Positions 46,026-57,800 are shown, counted from the first letter of the stretch. The stretch is 64,000 nucleotides of DNA from Erodium maritimum (GCA_963921825.1 OY997594.1:42278557-42342556); one strand, 5' to 3'. The notes: generated from the sequence alone by a model not told the origin. A program made the numbers and translations.

Positions 46026-47326
46026 TGTTAGTCTTAGTGCCCGTAGTTCAATCCTAAATGTCCAAATGTATATGTCATCGTTAGCAATAAAATTAAAGCG
46101 GCTTTATATTACTTATGTGTTGGAGTAATATATCGACGTGTGCTTGGGGACGGGCTACATGAGTGACACAAAAGACGGCTAAGGGATTTATCCCTCATAC
46201 TGAGGCATGAGAAAGATATCGGTTCTCGGCCGCTTGATCGAGAGTGACTGAAAGAATAGCATGACCATGCACATGATACTGGGTATCATATATTCAGTCA
46301 TCTCACATATCAAGGAACAATAATTGAGAATAATAAGGATGACGGCTCTATGCCTTATCTCAATCAGGATATCGGAGATAAAAGGATAATGACAGAGACG
46401 ACAGAAATGTTAGAATCGGCAGGGTCGATTCGTTATGCACTGTCAGGCAATACTAAAGTCTCGTTAGTTGCCACTTAAATAGGATCAAGTAAAATGGGAT
46501 TTCACGTTGATCTATTGACATGCATAAACCTAAGGGTCACACTAGAGGATGAAACTCATTGACACATTTATGGAGAATGGCCAAAAGGGAGTTGTCTCGG
46601 GACATGACCAAAACTGGGTTTTGTGTCATGTGCCCGTAAGTGAATAGGACTTTACGGATCGAGACAAGGCTTTGAGTCTTGGGATTGATTGCGTCGGATA
46701 ATGTTGGACATTTCCGGTAAGGAAGGCTTGGAGGCGATGAGCGAATCACGGGACCTCGTTGGAAATGGCCACGGGCCATGTTCCAAGAGGCCCATGGAAC
46801 TAATTGATCAAGTCTTGATTAATTAGTACTAAGTAAGCAAGACTAGGATTAAGGTGTTGGTGATTCACCACCTATCCCAATCTTGTCTTGCCATACTTTG
46901 TCCTATTTACACCTTACTTGTCACCATGCTTGTCTCATGCCTTTAGTTGGACAAGTATGAGTTTTGTTATGTTTAAGTCATCTTTTTTCAACATAACAAA
47001 TACAAGACAAGAATAGGAAACACAACTTCTCCCTCCTCTCCATGGAAATTTCGGGTTTGGCTAGTTTCCACCTCCATTTTTGTCTTCTTGAGTTCTCAAA
47101 GAGAAGAACTACGTGGCTTTGATTCCCATGTGGATACGTAGGCCTCTTGGAGACTCAAGCCAATCATTCGTTACCCGGTGTTCTTGTTTTGGTAAGAACT
47201 AGTGCTGAATTTTTCTCTTGTGAATTCATTCTTTGTTAGTTGTTTCATAGTTTTAATCGTCTCTTGGTTTTTATTGATTTTCCGCTGCGAGTTGGTTCAT
47301 CTCCAACGCTACCTCGAGACCCAATA
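46026..47326 (+). repeat. 3' LTR of Copia element 1 (internally deleted)
   Basis: 1,301 bp. It is colinear with the 5' LTR but lacks a segment of about 360 bp corresponding to about 39372-39730 (junction gtgtgc|ttggggacgggc). It ends ACCCAATA rather than ACCCAACA, so the terminal CA is lost. Confidence 0.85.
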
Positions 47327-47511
47327 GTGGTATCAGAGCCGTGCTACCTTCGGGATTCACAAGACGGTGTTCAAAGTTTCGGTTTTGCTTGAAAGTTTCG
47401 TTTTTTGGCATGTTGTTTTGCTAAATTGTTTGATAACATGTTTTAAATTCTTGTTCATGGATTTAATGCATGTAAAATGAATTTTTGAAAATTATTTCAA
47501 ATCTGGAAATA
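47327..47511 (+). other. Second PBS and leader after the 3' LTR
   Basis: The sequence after the 3' LTR is again TGGTATCAGAGC (47328-47339) and repeats the leader 40942-41125. This is the start of another internal region, not host DNA: a trace of a tandem LTR-internal-LTR array made by unequal recombination. There is accordingly no 5-bp target duplication matching ctcat at 39251-39255. Confidence 0.75.
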
Positions 47512-48050
47512 CTTCCAAGCATAAGTGGAAACTAACGAGACTTTAGTATAGCCTGACACTACATGACGAATTGACCTTGTCGATTCTAACCTTTCTGTCG
47601 TCCCTGTCATTATCCTTTTATCACCGATATCGTGATTGAGATAAGGAATAGAGTCGCCATCCTTATTATTCTCAACCATTGTTCCTTGATATGTGAGATG
47701 ACTGAATATATGATACCTAGTATCATGTGCATGGCTATGCTATTCTTTCAGTCACTCTCGATCAAGCGGTCGAGAACCGTTATCTTTCCCATACCATAGT
47801 ATGAGGGATAAATCCCTTAGCCGTCTTTTGTATGAGGGATATCCCATACCATAGTATGAGGGATATCTCTCGATCATGCAGTTCATCCCCAAGCCAATCC
47901 TGGCCGTTATGGAAACCCTGTCACATGCAACGCCGGGCTTAGGCCAAACTCAGTTGTTTACTGCATTGTAATCACAAAAACACTTTGGTCTAAGGATACA
48001 TGACAAGATACGATAATGAATATGTTCATGACTTATATCATGCCTCCTAG
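47512..48050 (-). mobile_element. Inverted fragment of the Copia LTR
   Basis: Minus-oriented LTR sequence (ttagtatagcctgacactac, gatatgtgagatgactgaat, caatcctggccgttatggaa) corresponds to about 61414-61905 of the solo LTR. Both LTR ends are missing. It contains a short duplicated piece around ccataccatagtatgaggga (47810 and 47845). Confidence 0.75.
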
Positions 48051-48336
48051 GGTTCTAACCTCTAGAGTCACGATCAAGGCAAATCTCCTCGTTTTCTTGT
48101 TTAAGAGACTTTCTAAAATAGAATAGATATCTATTAAAAAAAGTATCTTTAAACTAGGAAACAAATCTACAAACCGGATAACTATGGATACGCACACGCT
48201 ACACACGCGCTCCCTGTTGACATCTTGGCTGACATACTTTCTAACTTTTGATACCAACTACATACAGATGATGTCTGATGACATCGTTGTTAACATCTTG
48301 CTTGACACAAACAAGGTCAATCCAGGTGTAACAACA
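48051..48336 (-). mobile_element. Partial LTR of a different Copia-like element
   Basis: On the minus strand the sequence starts TGTTGTTACACCTGGATTGA immediately after a G-rich PPT (GCCAAAGGGGGAGAT, about 48337-48352), a combination typical of SIRE/Maximus-like Copia elements. The far end is not visible. Confidence 0.55.
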
Positions 48337-48755
48337 ATCTCCCCCTTTGGCCATTTTTGTATGCAATCACTTTTGCTTCGTCATAGTCATGGGGATGACA
48401 GCAACATAGAGAATAGTATGCATTGATTAACACATCAATTCTTTAACTGTGGACATAGCACTTCAATTACCTTCTTCAAGAAAGAGCACCTCAACTATTT
48501 CAACTCTTGGGATGATTACCTAAGTATACCCAATCCAATAAGCAGACTTCTTCAACACAAGACATAACATGTTAACATGCTTCTTCCTACTATTTTTCTA
48601 ATCGAGCATACAATCAATATGTTAATATGCATGCAATATTTATGCTATCGATCCCAATCATACCTCTTATCCCTTTCATTGCCTAAAAAGTGGGCGAAGA
48701 TAAAGGATTCCAAAAAGATGCTTCAACAAACGCTTCTAGCAAAGGAGAAACAAAC

Positions 48756-48771
48756 ATAAGTAGTGAAGAAG
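48756..48771. repeat. LINE target-site duplication, left
   Basis: ATAAGTAGTGAAGAAG, repeated exactly at 49885-49900 after the poly-A tail. Confidence 0.92.
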
Positions 48772-49884
48772 GCTGACACGTTTGCTTCTGTTTCTAATCA
48801 GGACAAGGCTTTAGCTGTACTTTTAAATAATGAGACTTCACTTGTGCAGATAAGGTTTCAAATTCTGAACAAAATTCAAATGCAGTCGCATTTCAGGACA
48901 AGGAGTTGGAACCTGTCTTCGATACTGTTAGTGCAAATCATCAACGGTCGAACCTGCGAAGAAGGCGGAACTTTCAACAATTAGGTCACCTCCTTCAGCA
49001 TTGCGCACTGTCACTCGTACGATTCATACGCGGTCTCAGACCCGTTCCTTGGACAGAGAACGTGCACGAGAGGCAGCCCCTTCCTATTGTAAAACCTGTT
49101 GCGAAACCGGTGGAGAAGTACAATTATGTGAAGCAACGTAGTTCGAAAGCTATTAAGAAGAATAAGGAGGTGATCGATTAGTTGGAAAATTTGGATATCG
49201 AGGTTCCCCAAAAGCGATTATTTGACGATCCTTTACTTACCTCCGAAGGGGAGGAATGGGTCGAGTATTCAAGTGACAATGGCAGCTCGGAAGGTGGAGC
49301 TGTTGAAATTCAGCATTGAATCATGGGAGTCCTCTCATGGAACGTGAGAGGACTGTATTCCTCTCAGAAGCAGCGTTGTCTGAGAGATGTTATCGTTAAA
49401 ACAAAATCGTTGTTTTTTATGGTGCAGGAGGTGAAAGTTGAATCGATTGACTTTGACTTTTTACGTTCGATTGGTGTGCATGGAGGGTGGGACTTGCGTA
49501 CTGGAATGGTCTTTAATGCAGTGATGTGTTTGGGAATATTCTTTTGTGTGTTATGGCAAGCAGGGTCTTCGAGAGCCTCAGTTTCATTTTTGGATTGGCA
49601 ACGCCGTCCTGGGTGGTGCATACGGCCTAGGAAGCGAGGGAGGCGGTTTTCCGGTAGAGTATGTTTGTGTCCTATTTTGGTTGTGTTGGGTCCGGTGAGT
49701 GTCTGTTTATCGGCCTGTATTTCTTGTTCTCAGGTTTTTTTCCTGTTTATTTGGTTTGCTCTTTTCTCGGGGCTTGTTCCCGCAGCTCTAGCTGAGACCT
49801 CCTCTGTTATGGTTGTGTTCTAGATAGATCCTCCTTAGATCCTTCTTTTCTTTAATAAAATTTTATGAGCTTATCCAAAAAAAA
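48772..49884 (+). mobile_element. Short LINE with internal deletion and 16-bp target duplication
   Basis: 1,113 bp flanked by a perfect 16-bp duplication and ending in a poly-A run (49876-49884). The order is the end of ORF1 (to about 49318), the first ~60 codons of ORF2, then a jump to the 3' UTR. The middle of ORF2 is missing. The long clean target duplication shows the copy was inserted by target-primed reverse transcription. Confidence 0.88.
49323..49823 (+). pseudogene. LINE ORF2 start (AP endonuclease) fused to 3'-UTR sequence
   Basis: MGVLSWNVRGLYSSQKQRCL, then FFMVQEVKVESIDF, is the start of the apurinic-endonuclease domain (the WNVRGL and QE motifs that hold catalytic Asn and Glu). 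After about residue 60 homology stops and the frame runs by chance through 3' UTR to 49823. The ORF2 ATG closely follows the end of the ORF1 frame (stop at about 49318-49320), the usual bicistronic spacing. Confidence 0.75.
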
Positions 49885-50667
49885 ATAAGTAGTGAAGAAG
49901 CATTCCAAAATTGACATCATAATATCAAACTGAGCACAATGTCGTGGAGAGATAATTATTGTAGAGTAGAGTAGTTAATACATCACGAGGTCAGCTTGGA
50001 CATGCCCGAGGCAAAAACAAACATAACCATAATTCATCAAAAGAGTTTAACTAGCAGGGAGGAATAGAGACATATTTCTTCACAGTGGATCATATTGAGA
50101 TGAGGAGGCTTCTGGTTCTGCATCTTCTGAGACACTCTCACTAACATCTTCCAAAAGGTCTTGAACAAGCGCTTCCAGAATGGTAAGTGCAGCTTAGACC
50201 TTGGCGATGGGTGACATAGGAAGGCTTGGACCCTCTGATCTACCTGCACTTTTGGACTTCTTCTTTCCTGATGTCAAGACAACACTATTGACATTCGAAC
50301 CTTCAAGGCGCTTTAAGTTGAAGGATAGAAAACGCTGGTGTGCGTGGAGAGTTTTCGTGGGCAGCCGTCTATTAGTTCGTTCACCCATGGCCCAGAGGAG
50401 ATCTGCTTGCGCAAAAAAAAAACGAGACATGGCCCGGAATAGATGACTACGGTGCCAGGTAAGCTATCTCTGTTCGTCGTTGATGGTACGTCTGAACCGA
50501 ACACTAATGATGACGTCATGACTGGAGAAGAGGAAGCCCTAGAGACTGCTTCATGTCTAAAGAGCCTTTTAACTGTTTTTACACTACTCATATTTAAGAA
50601 TACTTCCAAGCAAAATATATATAAAAAATATATATATAAAATCACGAAAGAAAAGGTAATTAATAAG

Positions 50668-50678
50668 TAAAATTATGT
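50668..50678. repeat. LINE target-site duplication, left
   Basis: TAAAATTATGT, repeated at 55915-55925 after an A-rich tail (caaaaataaataa). Confidence 0.75.
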
Positions 50679-51357
50679 GAATTGAGAGCCTATCCTAACC
50701 CTAGCCTTAGCCTGCTCCATCGTTATAGAGCTCCCGTTTGTCGTTGCTGCTGCCGCACCGCCTGGACCTGTCGGATTTGTCGTCCCTGTGTTCGCCTATC
50801 CCATCCAGTTGACCTCGTAGACCACGCCTGGTGCGGGGTTTAAATACGGGTGGGAGTGGCTGGCTTTTCCACAACCCTCGGTGCCTCTTCCTCTCCCCGA
50901 CCCTCTTGTGAAGCCGGTGACTCCTACTTCGATCGCCTTGCCTCCTCGGCCTTTCCTATTGGAATCGTCAAGAATCTCCCCTCCGTCTGATCTGCAATTC
51001 TTACCACCAGCACCCTCTTCTCTCCCACATACATCTCCATGACCTCTTATGCCGACGGCCTCCATGACTCGGGTTTCGGATCAAGTTGGATCGCCGAGAT
51101 CCTCTATTCCACGAGGATCGTCCCTCAATCGCCCTGGTGCTACTCTGTATTGGCAGCACTGGGAGCGTCGGAGATGGGTGCGACGAATCTCGGTGACTTT
51201 GTCTCCAAGTTACAGGTCCTCTCCTCGGGGGCCGAACCCTAGCCCCCCTCTCAGGGCCCACTGCCTCAAAGACCTTGATCTGGTGCCGAGGGAGCCTGCC
51301 GCCCTGTCACGCCCCAAATCCGGTTTTGGCCGGACTCGGGACGTGAACCAAGTAAAA

Positions 51358-51446
<89 letters not shown>
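51358..51446. repeat. (TAA)30 microsatellite
   Basis: About thirty uninterrupted TAA units near the LTR terminus. On the other strand it produces a meaningless poly-Tyr frame. Confidence 0.9.
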
Positions 51447-51449
<3 letters not shown>

Positions 51450-52224
51450 GGAAATTAAAGAAATATAACTTCGAATTTTAGTTCCAAATCTCAATAAAAT
51501 TCCGCGAGCCAAACACTCGAATTCAAATAAGAAAAACAGTGTTTAGTACATAAACTGAAAGTGCGTCAGTACTACAGAAACACCCCAAACTCTCAGTGAG
51601 CTCCCGAGCTCTGAGACGTCCTCTACACCGACTCACAATCAAAACCTGTAAAACAGTAAAAACAGAGGGGGTGAGCTTTCGCTCAGTAGGAAAAAGTAGT
51701 AACGGGGATGGTCTTCCGCTCTATCACCATAATTACTAAGCCAAGAAATATAAACTAATAACTGACAACACGAATAGAAAACCAACAGGAACACAACATT
51801 ATCGATACTAGATCCAAGATAAAGAACCATATAAACAGTAGGACATTCTTCTACGACCTCGACTACACACGCCACCCAAACCCGACATCATACGGACATA
51901 AGAAAGGACATCGGACGGTTCTCAACACCCAACACTGGGACACTATACTGGTAAGATCATTGCGAACGTTACTCAGATCCGGTATCTCACAACATAAAAC
52001 AAGTACGCATGACAATCCGATCACCACGCACAACTCAACAATTACCTCGTACAGTTCGTTGTCGAACACCCATAACGTTACACTTGAGTCACACAAGAAT
52101 CACTTAACATGCATAATCAACTACAGCGTACCAAACTAATCAACACGCACAATCAAACATTAATAACCATACACATAGCAAGTGTCCAATAATACGCCGG
52201 ATCACACGACACGGCTCAACCACA

Positions 52225-52880
52225 TCGTACCGGAATACACATCGGTCTTCCCAGAACGCACATCGGGGTAAACAATATAATACAATAGACCAGAATGCAC
52301 ATCGGTCTTCCCGGAAACGCACCTCGGGGTAAACAAGCAACACAATATACCAGAAACGCACATCGGTCTTCCCAAGAACGCACATCGGGGTAAACACTAC
52401 ACCGGAAACGCACATCGGTCTTCCCGGAAACGCACATCGGGGTAAGCAAGCAATACAATATACCGGAATGCACCATCGGTCTTCCCGAAACACACGTCGG
52501 GGTAAATCACATAAACAATATACCGGACCGGCACACACCTCGGTCGGGTATCTTCCCGTAGCATGGGGTACAAGTCACACCACATAATACCATACCAATC
52601 ACATAAACAACATACCAGACCGACACACACCTCGGTCGGGTATCTTCCTATAGCATGGGGTACAAGTCACACCACACAATACCATACCAATCACATAAAC
52701 AACATACCGGACCGACACACACCTCGGTCGGATATCTTCCCACAGCATGAGGTACAAGTCACACCACACAATACCATACCAATCACATAAACAACATACC
52801 GGACCGGCACACACCTTGGTCGGGTATCTTCCCATAACATAGGGTACAAGTCACACCACACAATACCATACCAAACATGT
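52225..52880. repeat. Two minisatellites in the solo LTR
   Basis: At 52225-52510 there are units of about 60 bp around cgcacatcggtcttcccgga and cgcacatcggggtaaac. At 52515-52880 there are four units of about 90 bp around cacacctcggtcgggtatct and tggggtacaagtcacaccac. Frames here are repeat artefacts. Confidence 0.85.
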
Positions 52881-55800
52881 CACACCGAACTCATTATACC
52901 GTCAAAACTTACCACCATAGCTTACCAATCACACCACATCGGTCTATCATTCACCTGATCATATCACAAACAACCATTCATATCACATTCATCACATCCA
53001 TTCGTTCAACCATATCACGAGACAACCATTCATAACACATTCATCACATTCATATAGCATACTATGATTCTTAAATTACCCAACTAATATACTCTTTATC
53101 GACATTAAGGACTATTAACCACAATCAAACACAACCAACACACAATCCTAAGGCCCGACATGGCCACATGTGATTCTACAGCACGACGATTCCCATAATT
53201 GAAAGCGGTTATTCTAGTGAATCACATCCTATATGCAAGCTAAGACTCTTCCGGTTATTATCGTCCTATATGCATACTATTAACATTCTTTAATTTAAAA
53301 GCGGAAATTACTACTCTTCCCCACCTCGATCGCTTTCCAAACGCTTAGTCACTTTAAGATGCCCAAAAGTCTCCTCCGCCGAGCTCGGTTCCAACGTCTA
53401 AGATCAAAGGCAATCCGGGAATTAATGCTAATTCAAAAGCGGTTTTAGAGAGGGAAATACCCAAACTAATCCCAATTGCTCAACTTGTCAAAATGGGCCT
53501 GGAAGGCCCATTTTGCCCAGAATCGGGAAAATGTCCCTTGGGACTCCAAAACTTTCCCTTTTCATTTCTATCGCTCATAATTAAATTTACTTGTTCCAAC
53601 GCACTTGACAGAATTAAACTCTGAGGTCCGAGCGCTCTAAATTCGCAATTAAAGTTTCTAATCGCCTTTCCCGAAATTTCACGAATCACAACCATAATTC
53701 GTTCCGGGTGTGAAATTAACATCCCGGGGTTCTCCCAAGACCGTTCAATTTACGAAACCACCAAAACTCGGCCATGTGGGCCCCACGGCCACACATGGCC
53801 GTGGGTGGCCGAACCGGACCGACCGGTCACGACCATGGCCAGTCACGGTTCTAAGGGTGGCCGACCATGGCCGATCATCCCCTCCTCCGGTTTCCGGATT
53901 CCGGCGACCGGCCGGAGCTCCGGCAAACCTACGGTTGTTGGACAAATAATTAATTTCTCCCAAAAGCTCCTAACTAGTTCTAAATTCTCCATAACACCAA
54001 TTTTGAGCTCTAGAACTTCAAATTCCCTCTCAAACACTCCAAAGTTTCAAGACCCAAGGTGGGTTTCATCAAAAACACAAAACCCCAAATGATTTCTACA
54101 TGAATCATCCATCTTCTTCTCATAAACAAACATCTAACGACACTAACTCAAAACCTAACCATTTCATGCAATTTCTGTGGAGACCCACAACCCCAAATTG
54201 ATTGAAAGTAGACTGTTAGAGCTTACTTACCTTGGAAATGGATATATGAAGAGGATTAATAAGTTTTTGAGAAGATTTGGTGAAGAAATGGCCCAAAGGA
54301 GCTCTCTTTTCCTCCCTTTCTTCTTCTTCAAGCAATGGAGGTTCAATGGAGGATTTTTCTCTCTCTCTTCTAGCAAGGAATTTCGGCCATGGTGAGTAAA
54401 AATGCTGAATTTTTTGCCCCATGTGGTCTTATCCTCAAGGTGGAAATGTCTCTTTCGTCCTTTAGCCCCTCTCTCTCTCTTTTGTCCTTAAGTGGGGGCC
54501 AATTGGTCCTTTCTCCCACTTTTCTTCCCCTCCAAGCTAACATGGACATGTGTCCATGTGGGACCCATTCCCACCCTAAATATCTCAGCTCATAATATAT
54601 TTATTCGTTAGAACTCCGAAGTCGACGTAATTTGACCCGGGTTTGACTTTTTCACAAAAGGTATGATTTGAAAGGAAATGACCTAACTAAGCTAACCGTA
54701 ACAAAAACTAAGTTTTTTGGGTCCCGGAAAGGTCCCGAATGACTCCTGGAATCGTCGGTTGACTTTTCCAACAGAAAGTCAACTTTCGCCAAAAACCACC
54801 GGTTCGACCGGGGGCGGTTCTTACACGCCCCGATCTAGGGTTCCGTCTCTGCCAGGGCCGATGTGACATCAGTATCCTCGCCTTCTGCATGGGATGGGTG
54901 CCGCATGGGCTAGGGCTTGGCCCTCGCCAGAAACCCGGGGGGGGGGGGGGTACAACTATGGAGGTGACAGGGTGCACGACATACACTACGACCACGAGGG
55001 TCGGGACTCAACATCAATATCTGATTCGCGACCGATATGGGGTACATAAGACCATGGTGGAGACCTCTTCCATGGTTGTTCGTCGAGGTTTGACTTGGTA
55101 GTGGACAAGGATGTGGGTTCCCCCTAATGGGGCTATTCCCGCCCCTATCCTTAGGAGAGATGGCTCTCTGGCCTCGGTGGTGCGGTCACGATCCCATGAG
55201 GCATATGGTGACGTGGAACTGGAGGAGACTGCTCTGGACCCGCTGACAATGGATACCTATTGCTGGATCACCTCGGGAGAGGGGAACTGACGTAACAATG
55301 GGCGCGGTACCTAACCAGGGCCCCTGTGTTACGTCGGCAAAGCCAGGCCTCCCTGGGTGGTCCAACCCCCACACCCCAGCTTTTGTACACACGAAGATCC
55401 GATAGAGGACTTCTGGGAACCAGCCCTCTGCTGAGTCCACTACTGATCCCCCATCACTAGAGAGTGGTGGGATGGGCGGCGGAGGAGCTGTTGAAGTTCA
55501 AGCGACCCGGGCTGGGGGAAGAGTAGCTGTTGGAGGGAGGAGGAAGGAGACGCTTGCATCTGGTTGGGGCGACGAGTCACAGGCGGGGAAGAAGCCCCGC
55601 CGGCGGGATGAGGCCATATCTAATCATCGGGGACTGGCCCTGGGAGGGATCCCTAGACGATGCTTTGCCTCCCACCATCACCATTACCGTCGAGGTCTCT
55701 GATCTCCGGTACCCCGTTCCCCCACCCATATTCTGTCCTTTCCTATAGGGCGTCAATTCAAAACCTCCGAGGACGGTTATACTGTGAAAAGAATAGCGAA

Positions 55801-55997
55801 CATTCTTAAATGTTCCTGCCCTGTTCTTCGTGGTTAGAGAGTGTTTGATGCATCTTATTGTCTTTATACATTTTGATTAATGAAATCCGCACATTTCGCT
55901 CAAAAATAAATAAATAAAATTATGTTGGATCCAAATATTAAAATACGAAATAGACGAAAGTATATTGGTACATAACACAGTGGAATTGTACTAGGCT

Positions 55998-56384
55998 CTA
56001 CTCGGCAATGGCATCCAACACCGGGCGCCAACCCCTTCTTATTAACCTACGGCGGAGCAAGCGACATCCACTGCGCGTGATGACGCCCCCGCTCGAACAG
56101 CCAATCTCTAGCAAAACCCTATGTCCCTCCTCGGAGGCCCCACCTTCAAGTGGCGGCGGCGACGACACAAAAAGGTCTTTCAACTTGCGGCGTATTCCGG
56201 AGGTCTCCGGCGGATCTTGAATGGCATCGTGTTCCTTAGATCCTTTTCTCCGGCTGTGGTTAGGTCGGGCGAGTAGCATCCGAAGGGTCTTGCGGCGGTG
56301 GAGGTGTCTGGCAGTCGGGCTTTGAGTGCAGCCGGTGAGCGCGCATTTAGTGGCTAATATCTTGAGTTGCTGGAGTGCAGCCAT
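55998..56384 (-). CDS. Small uncharacterised plant protein, intact single exon
   Basis: A 128-residue frame beginning MAALQQLKILATKCALTGCT. It has a basic middle (RRKTLRMLLAR), then LKDLFVSSPPPLEGG, and ends with a compact basic-aromatic tail (RLLRRRLIRRGWRPVLDAIA) before the stop. The start is supported by a TATA box about 45-55 bp upstream and no earlier in-frame ATG. The N-terminus is rich in hydroxylated and basic residues without a clear cleavage signal, so organelle targeting is possible but unproven. I recall only uncharacterised plant proteins of this shape, and assign no function. It lies between a LINE copy (whose tail ends at 55914) and a LINE tail/MITE cluster, yet its frame is intact. 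Confidence 0.6.
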   Translation of the reverse strand: MAALQQLKILATKCALTGCTQSPTARHLHRRKTLRMLLARPNHSRRKGSKEHDAIQDPPETSGIRRKLKDLFVSSPPPLEGGASEEGHRVLLEIGCSSGGVITRSGCRLLRRRLIRRGWRPVLDAIAE

Positions 56385-56429
56385 CCTCGTATCCTAAAAT
56401 TGCTAGATTGTTTTCGAAATAATACCCCT

Positions 56430-56441
56430 CTTATATATATG
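56430..56441 (-). promoter_or_regulatory. TATA box of the small plant gene
   Basis: The minus strand reads ACATATATATAAGAGG around 56428-56443, about 46-57 bp before the ATG at 56384. That leaves room for a transcription start about 20-25 bases before the ATG. Confidence 0.6.
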
Positions 56442-56831
56442 TACAGGCAATTCAAGCTGCATCTGAGGTAGATATTATCTCAATCCTCAGCTGAGAGAGA
56501 GATAGGGGTATGAATATGCTGCTGTCTAGTGGTAGCAAAAAGAAAAGGTTACGGGTGAAGTGAAGGACGGCTTTTTAGGGGAGTGTTTGTTTGTTTATAT
56601 TAGTATGTTTTGTTCTGACTTACAAATGGTAAATGGAAGGGCCTGTTTTCTTCTGGTTTACATGTGGCACTTCTCGTACATGCACTACAAGAACATAAAG
56701 ACAAATTCTTTTTCTTTTTCTTTTTATCGGCAAACAAATTGCATAAAAACTTCATTCAAGGTAAAAAAAAGTTATACATGATTCAACTACAGCCCATCAA
56801 AATAATTCCTCATATAATCATAGTCAACTTA
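56442..56831. other. Intergenic; includes a LINE tail (about 56704-56800, minus)
   Basis: CT-rich tttttctttttatcggcaaa and caaattgcataaaaacttca match the LINE 3'-end pattern in reverse orientation, so a very short 5'-truncated LINE end is present. No gene in the rest. Confidence 0.45.
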
Positions 56832-57146
56832 GAGCAACTCTAATGATAGTGGTTTAGCCGTGACAAGCGCGCCGTAACAACAATTTTGAAGAGAGAAACA
56901 TTAAAATAATAATATTTGAGGAAAGAAAATGTTTGTAGTGGCAAGATTTACCCACGACTCCATCGTCGGCTAAAAGAATTTTTTTGGCTATTTTTTTTCT
57001 TTTAACTACATCAAAACCACTACTTATTAGCCTATCCATTAGGGGTGTAGTGGCAGGAGGTAGTGGTTTGAAAGAGAGAGAAAGACAAAATATGTCCAAA
57101 CCACCACTCCAAACCACTACGTAGTGGTTTACCATTGGAGATGCTC
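56832..57146. mobile_element. PIF/Harbinger (Tourist-like) MITE
   Basis: 315 bp with inverted ends GAGCAACTCTAATGATAG and (other end) GAGCATCTCCAATGGTA, flanked by TTA (56829-56831 and 57147-57149), the Harbinger target duplication. Both ends carry AAACCACTA/TAGTGGTTT subterminal repeats. Non-coding. Confidence 0.75.
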
Positions 57147-57149
57147 TTA

Positions 57150-57800
57150 GAGTACCTCCAATGATAAACCACTGTGTAGTGGTTTGGGCATTTTTTTTGT
57201 TTTCTCTCTCCTCCAAACCACTACCTTCTAACACTTCACCTCCAATGACAAACCACTACTAGTGGTTTGGAGCCATGGTTTGTACTTTCAATATTTAAAA
57301 AACCACCCCAAATAAAACTAGTTATTTTATTCATGTCGAATATGAAAATACATAAACTAATAATTAAAATACGGACGATAATTAAACATAATATGAAAAA
57401 CTAATTGTTCTTCGATCTAATGTGCGCATGCCACTACGGGTGATCTTTGAGTATGTCCCACACCTCACGTTTAGTCCATTTTGAGTTTTTTTTTGTCGTA
57501 CTCCTCCAAGGTCGCTGCATAAATTTCGTTGGGGGTTGCTCCTTCTTTGAGTTGTTTTCGGTATTCCTCATCGAACAGTTTCACTTTTTGCTAACACAAA
57601 GGAAATGGTCCTTCATCTGCTCCTCCGACCGGCACGCCCACTTTGGATTGCAGTCGTTGATGAAAGCGCCGCGATACTTCGACTAATACTTCCCCCCGAC
57701 CTCGGCGACGATGAGCCAGGTCAACACCATATGCATCGCTTCATCGTCAGGCCAAAGGGGACCGGTTGCCCAAGAAGACGACGCCATTACAAACTTGAGA
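57150..57800 (-). pseudogene. Harbinger ORF1 (Myb/SANT-like) remnant next to a TIR-like end
   Basis: After the shared TTA, GAGTACCTCCAATGATAAACC looks like one Harbinger terminus, with more aaaccactac repeats up to 57280. The minus frame starting at ATG 57787-57785 reads MASSSWATGPLWPDDEAMHM. It then continues, with stops and a frameshift, to LFDEEYRKQLKEG and KWTKREVWDILKD near 57440. This is the Myb/SANT-like accessory protein that partners the Harbinger transposase. The second TIR was not found. Confidence 0.6.

Larger units (their letters stand above)
48353..50667 (-). mobile_element. Internal 3' remnant of the SIRE-like element, interrupted by a LINE
   Basis: Minus-strand frames at 50645-50313, 50430-50194 and 50210-50060 give pieces rich in Ser/Glu/Asp and Lys (for example ILEALVQDLLEDVSESVSED), with frameshifts. 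I do not recognise a pol domain. The position just upstream of a PPT would fit a long 3' UTR or an env-like extra ORF, but this is inference. Excluding the LINE (48772-49884) and its duplication, the rest is non-coding. Confidence 0.35.
51305..54825 (-). mobile_element. Solo LTR of a diverged 3.5-kb LTR subfamily
   Basis: 3,521 bp, plus strand TGTCACGCCCCAAATCCGG...GGGGGCGGTTCTTACA, flanked by CGCCC duplications (51300-51304 and 54826-54830). Ends, the tgagc/gctca hairpin region (51670-51725), a thinned minisatellite and the cgttccgggtgtgaaatta block show kinship with the 10-29 kb LTRs, but it is a separate subfamily. Confidence 0.88.
50679..55914 (+). mobile_element. Non-autonomous LINE-like copy split by a solo LTR
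   Basis: Flanked by TAAAATTATGT duplications. Its unsplit length is about 1.7 kb (50679-51304 plus 54831-55914). The 5' part is GC/CT-rich (ctaaccctagccttagcctg) and the 3' end is a typical LINE terminus (cattttgattaatgaaatcc and an A-rich tail). Short frames on both strands are not convincing: MTSYADGLHDSGFGSSWIAE on plus resembles the linker of DUF4283-type ORF1 proteins but is not open for long. A G13-type tract is at about 54937-54950. Probably an ORF1-derived, RT-less copy like 1560-3770. Confidence 0.65.

Noticed and set aside
51210..51512. Frame with about 30 Tyr in a row
   Set aside because: Translation of the (TAA)n microsatellite, reverse strand; not a gene.
57481..57686. Plus-strand frame FEFFFVVLLQGRCINFVGGC
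   Set aside because: Antisense of the Harbinger Myb-type ORF1 remnant; no family match.
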